IMG/VR virus record: IMGVR_UViG_3300034947_000036
Span: 1 to 35,225 of that record
DNA length: 35,225 bases
Direction: 5' to 3' (one strand)
DNA from: a virus
The notes under the pieces are model-generated. The model had not been told where the DNA came from. It ran no database searches and saw only the letters and a program-made list of their open reading frames with translations. This document shows, piece by piece, positions 1-6,633 of the stretch. The translations under genes were made by a program, and so were the position numbers. The number at the start of each line of letters is the position of its first letter. Within the stretch, counting starts at the first letter, position 1.

Positions 1-9
1 CGCGCTCCC

Positions 10-555
10 ATGCAGACGATGTTCATCACGCGCGAGTACGGGAAGAGGCCCCAGGACGTCGTGGGTGTGCCCGAGAAGCTCGAGATGGAGGGTTCCGATC
101 TGGTTCTGGAGGCGGACATCCACGACGAGGACATGGCCAAGCTCGCGGAGCTCGGACACATGGGCTACGGCATTTCTGGAGTCATCCACGAGAAGCACGT
201 GCGTGACGATGGGATCGAGGTCTTCGACAAGATCGACATCCGGAGCGTGGGCATCTTCCCGAAGGAGAAGCTCGTGAAGCCGGCCTACAACTGCGCGACG
301 TGCCACGATCCAGGCGCCGTTCGGTGGTCTTCGAACACCCGCGAATTCGATGTGGAGGAGTGGATCACCGTCCCAGGACGCGGGCTCATCGCGGCGGTCC
401 GGGAGCCGTCGCATGGCTTCTTCAAGGTGGGGATGGAGGTCACGCTGGGCGGCAAGGACTACCGCGTGACCGGCGTCGAGCGGCAGGGGCGTCACCCGCG
501 CGTGGGGCTCATCGTGAAGGAGAAGCGCCCGGACGTCTGGAGTGACCACACGTGA
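10..555 (+). CDS. Hypothetical phage protein with C-terminal beta-barrel-like segment
   Basis: I do not recognise this 181-residue protein with certainty. Residues about 1-90 have a pattern loosely like the second half of HK97-type prohead proteases (a GISG stretch, then RSVGIFP). A CATCHDPG cysteine cluster follows near residue 95. The last 65 residues (VPGRGLIAAVREPSHGFFKVG, then VTLGGKDYRVTGVE) resemble the small beta-barrel of translation-factor domain 2. The frame is open to the left edge of the window, so the true start may lie upstream of the ATG at 10; a second ATG lies at 19. The stop overlaps the next start (TGATG). The coding region is secure and the function is open. It carries two copies of the TTCTGGA word. 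Confidence 0.75.
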   Translation: MQTMFITREYGKRPQDVVGVPEKLEMEGSDLVLEADIHDEDMAKLAELGHMGYGISGVIHEKHVRDDGIEVFDKIDIRSVGIFPKEKLVKPAYNCATCHDPGAVRWSSNTREFDVEEWITVPGRGLIAAVREPSHGFFKVGMEVTLGGKDYRVTGVERQGRHPRVGLIVKEKRPDVWSDHT

Positions 556-746
556 TGCGTCAGAGGCTCAGGGAGCTCGGCTATGAGCCGTGCTCCGATG
601 GGTGGTGTGTGCTTAGATCTCCAGAAGAGCAGCGCCAGGGGATGCACACGAACGGAGGATGCAAATGCGACCAGAACATCACGGAGAAGCACCTGCGGAT
701 GGTGGTGAGACAGCAGCTGAACCGCGACAAGCGGGACGGCAAGTGA
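555..746 (+). CDS. Small cysteine-rich hypothetical protein
   Basis: This 63-residue protein starts at an ATG that shares bases with the upstream stop (TGATG), a coupled arrangement used all over this window. It opens with a basic stretch (MRQRLRELGYEP). It has four cysteines, two around a DGW turn (CSDGWC) and two in a GGCKC motif, followed by a basic helix (HLRMVVRQQLNRDKRDGK). The cysteine spacing could bind a metal, but I see no full known zinc-finger pattern. Its end overlaps the next start in GTGA. No function can be assigned. Confidence 0.65.
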   Translation: MRQRLRELGYEPCSDGWCVLRSPEEQRQGMHTNGGCKCDQNITEKHLRMVVRQQLNRDKRDGK

Positions 747-1129
747 GAGTGATCTCCACCGAGGACCTGCTCTTCGATCCGCTGAACTTCATTCAGCAGT
801 ACCGGGCGAGACTGAAGGAAGGACATGGGGTCTCGGTTCTGGAGACCTCGCTCTATAGCCTCAGCCACATCACGTTGGGACTTCTGGACCTCATCGAGGA
901 ACAGAACCGGGTGCTCGAGGAGAACGGCTTCGTGGGCGTGGAGCTGGCCAATCCGGTCATGCCCCTGTATGAGGTTCAACCGACTCCAGAAACTCAGCAG
1001 GCTCTGGACCGCCTCGAGACCATTTTCTGGAGGGACCAGGTCAAGGCCTTGAAGGTCCAGACACGTGAGCTCGAGGGAGGAGATGTCGAGGCTCCGACAG
1101 GGCCTCCGAAGCGTATGAATCTGATGTGA
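743..1129 (+). CDS. Hypothetical helical protein
   Basis: This 128-residue protein starts at GTG 743, which overlaps the upstream stop in GTGA. An upstream ATG in the same frame would add a poor-looking 28-residue extension lying over the previous gene. The core (SLYSLSHITLGLLDLIEEQN, then LDRLETIFWRDQVKALKVQT) is predicted mostly helical with coiled-coil character, and the end is polar. It contains four TTCTGGA-family words in + orientation and one in - orientation. One of them reads in the rare FW frame (IFWRD). I find no family match from sequence alone. Confidence 0.7.
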   Translation: MRVISTEDLLFDPLNFIQQYRARLKEGHGVSVLETSLYSLSHITLGLLDLIEEQNRVLEENGFVGVELANPVMPLYEVQPTPETQQALDRLETIFWRDQVKALKVQTRELEGGDVEAPTGPPKRMNLM

Positions 1130-1151
1130 ACGATTTCTGGGATTCGGGTGT

Positions 1152-1451
1152 ATGCTCATGCCAATGACCGTAGGGAAGAAGCGTCAGAACAGGCCGATTC
1201 AGCACGCTGGGAAGCTGGTCCTCCTGAAGAAGCACTGGAAGGCAGATCCGAAGGCGGATGTGGTCGAGATCGAGTGCCCGTGTTGCGGTGTTCTGACGTT
1301 CTTCGAGGACAAGACGGGGACGTTCGATGCGTGGCTGACGAACGAGCAGAGCTCGATCATCATCAGCACCGAATGCGGACACCTGGAGCGACAGGAAGTC
1401 CACCTGGACGGGTACCACGAACAGCGGACCAGCTGGGGAGATCTGGTGTGA
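1152..1451 (+). CDS. Small zinc-ribbon-like hypothetical protein
   Basis: This 99-residue protein has a basic N-terminus and a possible zinc site: CPCC at about residue 43 and a later CGH at about residue 75. The start is uncertain because ATG codons at 1152, 1158 and 1164 are all in frame. I use the first. A 22-base gap precedes it and contains the near-motif TTCTGGGA. The stop overlaps the next gene's GTG start (GTGA). It could be a small regulator or nucleic-acid-binding protein, but this is inferred only from the cysteines and charge. Confidence 0.65.
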   Translation: MLMPMTVGKKRQNRPIQHAGKLVLLKKHWKADPKADVVEIECPCCGVLTFFEDKTGTFDAWLTNEQSSIIISTECGHLERQEVHLDGYHEQRTSWGDLV

Positions 1452-1603
1452 GCAGGACGAAGCATTCGAAGGACACTCGGGGCAAGGAGTACTGGAAGAG
1501 CAGGCTCAAGCCCCATGGAGAAGTGCCTGGAGCGTTCACCAAGAAGAGAACGCACAAGAAGGAGCGCCAGGAAGCGAAGGAGGCTCTTCGATGTCACGGA
1601 TGA
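1448..1603 (+). CDS. Small highly basic hypothetical protein
   Basis: This 51-residue protein starts at GTG 1448, coupled to the previous stop by GTGA. It is strongly basic and polar (SRTKHSKDTRGKEYWKSRLK, then TKKRTHKKERQEAKEAL), a composition common among small phage proteins that bind nucleic acid or ribosomes. It overlaps the next gene by 13 bases. I call it because of the coupled start, the AAG-rich codon use that matches neighbouring genes, and the lack of any better frame over these bases. Its role is unknown. Confidence 0.6.
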   Translation: MSRTKHSKDTRGKEYWKSRLKPHGEVPGAFTKKRTHKKERQEAKEALRCHG

Positions 1604-2076
1604 AGTCGGTGGACGAGATCCACATGGTTCTGGACAGGGCATCGGGCATGTACCCGACCCCGGCGAGCAAGGAGGTCATCAAGTACCTGCGTCGGTGGCT
1701 GGAGCCCGAGAAGACGGAGGGTGAAGGCGGGGTGGAGCCGAAGGAGTGGATGACCTGTCCCAGGCGCATGAACGAGCTGGGGCCATGGGACCACACGCCG
1801 AATCTGGACTACTGGAAGAAGGGCGCGTGCTCGTTCTGCGGTAGCCTCCATCCGGACAAGGCCATGGAGTTCATCGAGCAGGGGACGCTCGTGGAGCCCA
1901 CGGACAAGAACTACAAGCTGTACCTGCGAGGACACGGGAAGCTGTACTTCCAGCACCTGTCCGGCGAGCAGCGGGCGAAGCTGGTCGAGCTGGTGAATCA
2001 GCGCAAGGTCAACTTCGTCGAACCGGGCGGCTTCTACGTGCTGCCCTTCTTCATGAAGCGAGGAACGAAGACGTGA
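1591..2076 (+). CDS. Conserved hypothetical phage protein with CSFCGS(L)HP motif
   Basis: This 161-residue protein has the recognisable order of a common tailed-phage hypothetical family: a polar N-terminus, a CPRR stretch, CSFCGSLHPDKAMEFIEQG, then PTDKNYKLYLRGHGKLYFQH and a C-terminal FYVLPFF. The CxxC plus HP pair suggests a metal-binding turn. The start ATG at 1591 lies within the previous gene (13-base overlap). The stop overlaps the next GTG start. I recognise the family pattern from memory but know no assigned function for it. Confidence 0.8.
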   Translation: MSRMKSVDEIHMVLDRASGMYPTPASKEVIKYLRRWLEPEKTEGEGGVEPKEWMTCPRRMNELGPWDHTPNLDYWKKGACSFCGSLHPDKAMEFIEQGTLVEPTDKNYKLYLRGHGKLYFQHLSGEQRAKLVELVNQRKVNFVEPGGFYVLPFFMKRGTKT

Positions 2077-2432
2077 GCATGGACCATTTCGAAGAGGGGA
2101 TGCTGCGATGCTCCCACTGCCAGGCGGAAGGCGTGATCGAGGACGACTTCGAGGAGAAGCACACGCCGTGTCCAGAACTTCAGAAGCTCGAGGACACGGC
2201 GCGGCAGGAGCTCATCAAGGCCATCCAGAGCTTCAAGCAGGAGATGGTGATGCTCCACTGCAAGGCTCGAGGGGAGCACGCTGCGGACAAGGGCTTCGCG
2301 ATCCAGGTGCAGGGGCTGACGTCGCTGGCGGGACCGGTCGACTTCTCGGACATCATGGACCTGGCCCAGACGTACCCGCGTGAGCTCTTCACGATGTTCA
2401 TGCTGGGCGTGGAGTCGAAGACGTGGACGTGA
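2073..2432 (+). CDS. Hypothetical protein with N-terminal CxxC
   Basis: This 119-residue protein starts at GTG 2073 (GTGA overlap with the upstream stop) or at ATG 2079. The N-terminal third has CSHC and a later single C (TPCPEL), a possible metal site. Residues about 35-65 form a charged helix with coiled-coil pattern (LQKLEDTARQELIKAIQSFK). The rest is a mixed hydrophobic segment (VQGLTSLAGPVDFSDIMDLA). No family is recognised. It contains one TCCAGAA word at 2171. Confidence 0.7.
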   Translation: MSMDHFEEGMLRCSHCQAEGVIEDDFEEKHTPCPELQKLEDTARQELIKAIQSFKQEMVMLHCKARGEHAADKGFAIQVQGLTSLAGPVDFSDIMDLAQTYPRELFTMFMLGVESKTWT

Positions 2433-2653
2433 TCGTTCAGGTGGTCCAGGTCATCGCCGTGGCGTGGCTGATCCAGGGGATGGTGTTCGCATTCTGCGTG
2501 GCCATGGACTGGAACGACAGGACACCACGCCTGTACGAGGCCCCACCTGGAGCCCTGGCGCTCATCGAACGAGGACACAAGGAGTTTCTCCCCGCACCCG
2601 AGGACCGCCCACAACCGGCGGCACTGTACCGACAGCTCCTGCCGAAAAAGTGA
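2429..2653 (+). CDS. Small single-pass membrane protein
   Basis: This 74-residue protein has an N-terminal hydrophobic segment of about 24 residues (VQVVQVIAVAWLIQGMVFAF), consistent with one transmembrane helix, followed by a proline-rich soluble tail of about 45 residues ending in LPKK. I prefer GTG 2429, which overlaps the previous stop (GTGA). GTG 2423, two codons upstream, is also possible. The tail stops just before the first TTGACTTTCTGGA promoter. It could be a small inner-membrane phage protein of the lysis or exclusion kind, but nothing in the sequence decides this. Confidence 0.65.
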   Translation: MIVQVVQVIAVAWLIQGMVFAFCVAMDWNDRTPRLYEAPPGALALIERGHKEFLPAPEDRPQPAALYRQLLPKK

Positions 2654-2663
2654 AAAAAGATGC

Positions 2664-2692
2664 TTGACTTTCTGGACCGTCGGCCGTATGAA
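2664..2692 (+). promoter_or_regulatory. Promoter P1 (TTGACTTTCTGGA type), leaderless
   Basis: The -35 TTGACT is at 2664-2669. A 17-base spacer begins with TTCTGGA, and the -10 TATGAA is at 2687-2692. An A-rich run (GAAAAAAG) lies just upstream, where an UP element would sit. The first base of ATG 2699 is 7 bases after the -10 box, so the transcript should begin on the start codon. It sits in the only gap of this stretch and drives the 61-residue gene and those coupled behind it. Confidence 0.8.
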
Positions 2693-2698
2693 GTAGGC

Positions 2699-2884
2699 AT
2701 GATGTTCCGAGTCACCGGCAGCAACACCCTCTACACCTTCATGGACCTGTGCCGTCATCTGGCGGAGACGCTCTGGCGGATGGGTCGTGTCGAGGTGCTC
2801 CACGCGCGTATGGTCAAGATGATCCGGGCGATGATCGCCAAGGGCGACGTCCGCATCTTCCCCCTCTCCGCGGACCTGGTCTGA
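2699..2884 (+). CDS. Small helical hypothetical protein, leaderless
   Basis: This 61-residue protein starts at ATG 2699, chosen because promoter P1 would begin the mRNA there; ATG 2702 is adjacent. An in-frame extension back to 2660 would read through the promoter and is rejected. The sequence is largely helical and basic (LYTFMDLCRHLAETLWRMGR, then VLHARMVKMIRAMIAKGD). No domain is recognised. As the first gene behind a strong-looking promoter it is a candidate early regulator or host-takeover peptide, which is inference from position only. Confidence 0.65.
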   Translation: MMFRVTGSNTLYTFMDLCRHLAETLWRMGRVEVLHARMVKMIRAMIAKGDVRIFPLSADLV

Positions 2885-2894
2885 GGTTCTGGAC

Positions 2895-3218
2895 ATGAAC
2901 CGGCGAATCAGCGAGAAGATGGGTCGTAACCAGCTCGACCAAGCCATTCTGGAGGACGCGGCGGGGGAGCGGGTGTGCATCGCTGCCGAGTACGCGGAGA
3001 CCCAACACCAGATCAGGAAGGCTCGCGCTCAGTACTTGGGTCTGTGCGACCTGCGAGATCGTGTGACGCTTCTTCTGGAGCAGAAGGGCGAGGACTTCTC
3101 CACGGAGATCAAGGGTGGTGAGGTGTTGGTTTACCGACAGGGCAAGACGTTCGTGGTCCGAGACGAGGTCGAACCTCGGTTGGTCCAGAAGGTCTCGTTG
3201 CCGTGGGGTCACGACTAG
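2895..3218 (+). CDS. Hypothetical coiled-coil protein
   Basis: This 107-residue protein is charged, with a central helical stretch (YAETQHQIRKARAQYLGLCD, then LRDRVTLLLEQKGE) and a beta-like C-terminus (GGEVLVYRQGKTFVVRDEV). The 10-base gap before the ATG is almost entirely a TTCTGGA word (2887-2893), which ends one base before the start codon. That leaves only a weak ribosome-binding sequence (TGAGG) at the previous stop. It contains two further words in + orientation and one in - orientation. Function unknown. Confidence 0.7.
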   Translation: MNRRISEKMGRNQLDQAILEDAAGERVCIAAEYAETQHQIRKARAQYLGLCDLRDRVTLLLEQKGEDFSTEIKGGEVLVYRQGKTFVVRDEVEPRLVQKVSLPWGHD

Positions 3219-3219
3219 G

Positions 3220-3576
3220 ATGGCCTACAAGGTTTCTGGATCCTGGTTGAAGCTCTATCGGAAGCGCTACGCGGAGATGCCACCGGGGACCTGTGTCCGC
3301 TCGAGGTTCCACGCTCCGTGGTTCGGGGTCATCTTGGCTCGAGCCAGCAAGGATGGGGTGTGGGTTGACCGGAAGGGTGTGGAGCACGATCTTTCTGGAG
3401 TACCGTATCAGGAGCGTGGGAAGAGGCACCCCCAGGGCATCTGGCATCTGCCCGCGTGGTGCGCGTTGGTGGAGGTCACACACGACCGGAACGGCAAGCC
3501 CATGAGGAAGCCGATCGTGAAGGTCTTGAACGTGGCGTGGATGGTGGCGATGGATCCGCCGGGAGAACGAGCATGA
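3220..3576 (+). CDS. Hypothetical protein
   Basis: This 118-residue protein starts at ATG 3220, one base after the previous stop and next to AGG. A longer frame runs further upstream but only over the previous gene. It is basic and rich in Trp, Tyr and Val, suggesting a small beta-barrel (GTCVRSRFHAPWFGVILARA, later WCALVEVTHDRNGKPMRKP and VLNVAWMVAM). Its stop overlaps the next ATG in ATGA. No family is recognised. Confidence 0.7.
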   Translation: MAYKVSGSWLKLYRKRYAEMPPGTCVRSRFHAPWFGVILARASKDGVWVDRKGVEHDLSGVPYQERGKRHPQGIWHLPAWCALVEVTHDRNGKPMRKPIVKVLNVAWMVAMDPPGERA

Positions 3577-4895
3577 GCACGCAGATCGCACACATGGTTG
3601 TCGAGGGGGCCTTCATCGTCCAGACGGCCCGGGACATGATGCTGTCGGAGATGACGGCCAAGGCCTGGCGTCTCATCAGCTCTGGCCTCATCGGGGACGA
3701 GAACACGGAGAAGCTGGCGATCCAGATTCTGGAGGGCACCAAGACGCTTGAGGGTGATTCGGAGCTGGGGATCAGTGTCGCTGACGAAGCTGACGCCAGC
3801 CGGTACCTCGAGACGCTCCGGTACATCTACGTTGGACGAGTCCGTATCGGGAAGGGCTGGTATCGGCCGAAGGCCATCATCACTAGGTTCGGTCCGCTGG
3901 ATGCAGCGCACGCGGCGAGGGTCACGGGTGTGGAGGCGCTCCCCACGACGTTGGACCGGTACTTCGGAGTTGAGGTCCTGGACGCCCCTCAGGAGGCGCT
4001 CACGCGCTTCACGCGAGCACGGGCGTCGTTCTACCTCCTGGAGGGCGAACGGGCCGTGCTGGCCAACGTGGACGGCCAGAGGCGCTTCTGGGTGTTCGAG
4101 CCCACGGGGGAGATCCCGTTCTGGTGGACCGAGAGCACCGACAAGGTGAAGGCGATCCGCGAGTGGCTCGACGCGGGTCATCGTCCCGACGAGCTGGAGT
4201 GTCCAGAATCCGACAGGGCGCAGCTCGTGGCGGAGCTGACACAAGACGACGAGATGGAGGAGGGCGAGGCCAAGTGGCTCGCCCAGGATCTCCTGTTCAA
4301 GCAGAAGTGCGCGTCCATCCGTGCTCGAGTGCTCGAGAAGGCGGGGACGGACATGATGCCGCTCGAGGTCGAGGGCAGGACGTATCAGGTGCCGCGAGCA
4401 CCGTTCACGTGCTGGGCCCTCCGACGCACGCATCTGGCCCACCTGGCCCCCGAGTGGGACGAGGTGGCGCCGTCTGGAATGAAGCTCCCCATGGACGATC
4501 CGTCGCACACGGACTGGATGCTGGGTGCTGGCTTCAATATCGGGGAGGACGCGGGGATGAACAGCCCCGTGATGAAGGCGGCGTTGGACCGAGCCTTTCA
4601 GCTGCAGACGGAGCTCGCCGACTACAAGATCCATGTGCTTTCTGGACTTCTGGACGTGACGGGTGTAGTGGGGGAGGACGTGGTGGTCCTGCCTGACCTC
4701 AGCCCGCATCGCATCGACGCTCTGGAGGGAGCACGTGCGGTCATCACCGAGCAGGGCGGGGCGCTGGCTCACCTGGCTCAGGTGGCGCTCGAACGAGGCC
4801 TGGTCATGGTTCGTGTCAAGGGGGCTGTCCAGAAGTTCCCGACGGGGACCAAGCTCACCATCAGCCTGTCACAGGGCGAGATCGAGATTCTGTGA
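3573..4895 (+). CDS. PEP-utilising-enzyme mobile (phosphohistidine swivel) domain protein
   Basis: This is a 440-residue protein. Residues about 364-440 match the swivelling domain of PEP synthase, pyruvate phosphate dikinase and related enzymes: ARAVITEQGGALAHLAQVAL followed by a GTKLTISLSQGEIEIL end. His400 sits at the phosphorylated-histidine position of the family pattern TxxGGxxxH. In known enzymes this histidine shuttles phosphate between an ATP-grasp domain and a PEP or product domain. Residues 1-360 match no such partner that I can see; a region near 140-200 is beta-rich and Trp-rich. It may carry phosphate on its own or modify a nucleotide or RNA. The start ATG overlaps the previous stop (ATGA) and the end is GTGA-coupled. 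It holds a tandem double TTCTGGA at 4640-4654. Confidence 0.75.
   Translation: MSTQIAHMVVEGAFIVQTARDMMLSEMTAKAWRLISSGLIGDENTEKLAIQILEGTKTLEGDSELGISVADEADASRYLETLRYIYVGRVRIGKGWYRPKAIITRFGPLDAAHAARVTGVEALPTTLDRYFGVEVLDAPQEALTRFTRARASFYLLEGERAVLANVDGQRRFWVFEPTGEIPFWWTESTDKVKAIREWLDAGHRPDELECPESDRAQLVAELTQDDEMEEGEAKWLAQDLLFKQKCASIRARVLEKAGTDMMPLEVEGRTYQVPRAPFTCWALRRTHLAHLAPEWDEVAPSGMKLPMDDPSHTDWMLGAGFNIGEDAGMNSPVMKAALDRAFQLQTELADYKIHVLSGLLDVTGVVGEDVVVLPDLSPHRIDALEGARAVITEQGGALAHLAQVALERGLVMVRVKGAVQKFPTGTKLTISLSQGEIEIL
4638..4657. repeat. 20-base repeat with tandem motif, copy 1 (copy 2 at 6602-6621)
   Basis: The block CTTTCTGGACTTCTGGACGT occurs exactly here, inside the swivel-domain gene (encoding LSGLLDV), and again at 6602-6621, where it forms most of promoter P2. 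Two TTCTGGA words sit eight bases apart in both copies. Confidence 0.85.
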
Positions 4896-5194
4896 AACTG
4901 AAGGACAACGAGAGGACAGTACAGAGCATGAACATCGACATGGAGAACCTGAAGATTTGGACCGCCAAGCTCGCCGAACGCTCCGCACGTCTGGTGAGGC
5001 TTCTGGAGCTGAACGCTCCGGTCACCATCTTGGGTCACGAGAAGCGCTTGATCCACGAGGCCCTGGAGGAAGTCGACAAGCTGACCGCGGAGATCCCGAT
5101 CCAGAAGGTGACGGAGCAGGGCGCCGCCAACGTGGTCATGAGGCTCATCGAAGAAGAGCTGATCGACCTGGACGACGAAGGAGAAGATCAATGA
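4892..5194 (+). CDS. Small acidic helical hypothetical protein
   Basis: This 100-residue protein is read from GTG 4892 (GTGA overlap). ATG 4928, twelve codons in, is an equally reasonable start with a purine-rich stretch before it. The body is amphipathic helix (AKLAERSARLVRLLELNAPV, then IHEALEEVDKLTAEIPIQKV) with an acidic tail (LIDLDDEGEDQ). It could be a dimeric coiled-coil protein. The stop overlaps the next ATG (ATGA). No function assigned. Confidence 0.7.
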   Translation: MKLKDNERTVQSMNIDMENLKIWTAKLAERSARLVRLLELNAPVTILGHEKRLIHEALEEVDKLTAEIPIQKVTEQGAANVVMRLIEEELIDLDDEGEDQ

Positions 5195-5949
5195 GCAAGC
5201 CGATGCCGACCGAACGCCTCGAACGGATCCTCAAGATGCGACTGCGGGACCTCCAGAGCTTCTGGCCCAACGTCACGGCGGAGGTTCTGGAAGGGCACAT
5301 GCGTCTCGAGCTTCCCGAGCCGTTCGAGATCCAGATCAAGCTCGAGGGCTTCGTCGATCCCATGCGAACGAGGTTCGAGGTCAAGTCCGGGATTCTGGAG
5401 GAAGGTCAGTGGGCCAGATCCCCCCTCCTCCAGGCGAAGATGACCACCGACTCTTGGGACGTCATCGAGTACATGCACCAAGCGCTCAAGGCCCTTCGTG
5501 AGGAGTGGCTGGAGAACGTTCCGGTGGAGGAGCTCCCGGCGTTGTTCAACCCGGACACGGACCACAGCGTTCTCCGTTGCTTGCTCATGCGCGAGAAGCA
5601 CGGGGAGTGGGCCAAGCTCGGTCGAGCCGATCAGCTCGGTAGCATGGCGGCGGAGGTCGTGCTGAAGCGCTGGGAGAGCGGTCACTGGTACGACATCGAG
5701 GCGGATGATCCTGGACCCGAGCCGGCACATCCTAGTGTCGTGGAGCTGGACGGCGAGTACGCCGCCGAGGTCCAGAAGGTCTACCAGGGCAAGCTGAAGC
5801 GCTGGAAGGAGAACAGGGGTCATTTCCGTGAGGTCACGGAGCGGGTGCGTCAGCTCGAAGCGATCAAGGCCGGGCACGAGTACATGGCGTTTCGGTTCCT
5901 TTGCGCACGGGCCGACTTCGAGTACGAAGGCGTGGAGATCTTCCAGTGA
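5191..5949 (+). CDS. Hypothetical protein, 252 residues
   Basis: The start ATG 5191 overlaps the previous stop (ATGA). The protein is acidic and mostly helical, with a long charged C-terminal helix (YAAEVQKVYQGKLKRWKENR, then EVTERVRQLEAIKAGHEYM). It has two cysteines, too far apart for a metal finger. No enzymatic motif is visible. It is the middle gene of a coupled run from the swivel-domain protein to the NADAR protein, so it may be co-expressed with them. It carries TTCTGGA words at 5285 and 5393 and TCCAGAA at 5771. Confidence 0.75.
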   Translation: MSKPMPTERLERILKMRLRDLQSFWPNVTAEVLEGHMRLELPEPFEIQIKLEGFVDPMRTRFEVKSGILEEGQWARSPLLQAKMTTDSWDVIEYMHQALKALREEWLENVPVEELPALFNPDTDHSVLRCLLMREKHGEWAKLGRADQLGSMAAEVVLKRWESGHWYDIEADDPGPEPAHPSVVELDGEYAAEVQKVYQGKLKRWKENRGHFREVTERVRQLEAIKAGHEYMAFRFLCARADFEYEGVEIFQ

Positions 5950-6389
5950 CCGCGATCTACTTCTACACGACGCGGGGCCGGTTCGGGTGCTTCAGCAACT
6001 TCTCGAGGCACCCCATCACCATGGGCGGGAAGGTCTGGCCGACCACGGAGCACTACTACCAAGCGATGAAGTTCGAGGACGTAAGCCTCCAGGAGGAGAT
6101 CCGCACGGCAGCAACGCCCAAGGTGGCGGCCCGCATCGGTCGTGACGTTGCCTTGCCCCTCAGGCCCGACTGGCACGATCGGCGTCTGGACGTGATGCGA
6201 GAGGCGCTCTACGCCAAGTTCACGCAGCATCCCGAGCTTCGAGAAGTGCTCCTCGGAACCGAGGACCGTGAGATCGTGGAGCACTCGCTGAAGGATCGCT
6301 TCTGGGGGAACGGCGGGGACGGTTCTGGACAGAACATGCTGGGCAAGTTCCTGATGGAGCTCCGGCACCATCTGCGTCGAGAGAGCTGA
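5946..6389 (+). CDS. NADAR (YbiA-like) family N-glycosidase
   Basis: This 147-residue protein matches NADAR/YbiA over its full length, the usual size for the family. Visible family motifs are FGCFSNFSRHPI (residues 13-24), WPTTEHYYQAMKF (31-43), a central IGRD, and FWGNGGDGSGQNMLGKFL (119-136). Family members cleave N-glycosidic bonds: YbiA acts on riboflavin-pathway intermediates, and others remove ADP-ribose from guanine in DNA and so oppose DarT-type toxins. In a phage a counter-defence role is plausible but inferred. The start GTG 5946 is chosen for the GTGA overlap and because the domain begins immediately; the upstream ATG 5901 would only add shadow sequence. Confidence 0.9.
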   Translation: MTAIYFYTTRGRFGCFSNFSRHPITMGGKVWPTTEHYYQAMKFEDVSLQEEIRTAATPKVAARIGRDVALPLRPDWHDRRLDVMREALYAKFTQHPELREVLLGTEDREIVEHSLKDRFWGNGGDGSGQNMLGKFLMELRHHLRRES

Positions 6390-6601
6390 TGGACACCTTC
6401 CGAGACGGGGCACCGGTTCAGGACCCGTTCACGCAGTGCGAGCTCACCTGCGGCAATAGGAGGCTTGTGACCTTCGTCCAGCCGAGCAAAGCCAAGAAGG
6501 GCGCGCAGGTGAAGCTCAAGGGACGCACCGGCGTCTGGACCATCACAGCGGTCTACGTCACCACATGGGCGGCCTGGGTTGTTCGTGCGGAAGCCGCTTG
6601 A
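6389..6601 (+). CDS. Small beta-rich hypothetical protein
   Basis: This 70-residue protein is coupled to the NADAR gene by TGATG. It is beta-rich and basic in the middle (QPSKAKKGAQVKLKGRTGVW, then TITAVYVTTWAAWVVRAEAA), compatible with a small SH3-like or OB-like barrel. Its stop codon TGA lies inside the -35 element of promoter P2, so gene and promoter are interlocked. Coupling to the NADAR gene suggests joint expression. Function unknown. Confidence 0.65.
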   Translation: MDTFRDGAPVQDPFTQCELTCGNRRLVTFVQPSKAKKGAQVKLKGRTGVWTITAVYVTTWAAWVVRAEAA

Positions 6602-6626
6602 CTTTCTGGACTTCTGGACGTACAAG
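6598..6626 (+). promoter_or_regulatory. Promoter P2 with tandem TTCTGGA, leaderless
   Basis: TTGACT is at 6598-6603. The 17-base spacer holds two TTCTGGA words (6604-6610 and 6612-6618), followed by the -10 TACAAG at 6621-6626. ATG 6634 is 8 bases after the -10 box, so little or no leader is expected. The upstream gene's stop lies within TTGACT. This is the only promoter here with two words in tandem. The block CTTTCTGGACTTCTGGACGT recurs inside the swivel-domain gene at 4638-4657. Confidence 0.75.
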
Positions 6627-6633
6627 GACACGG

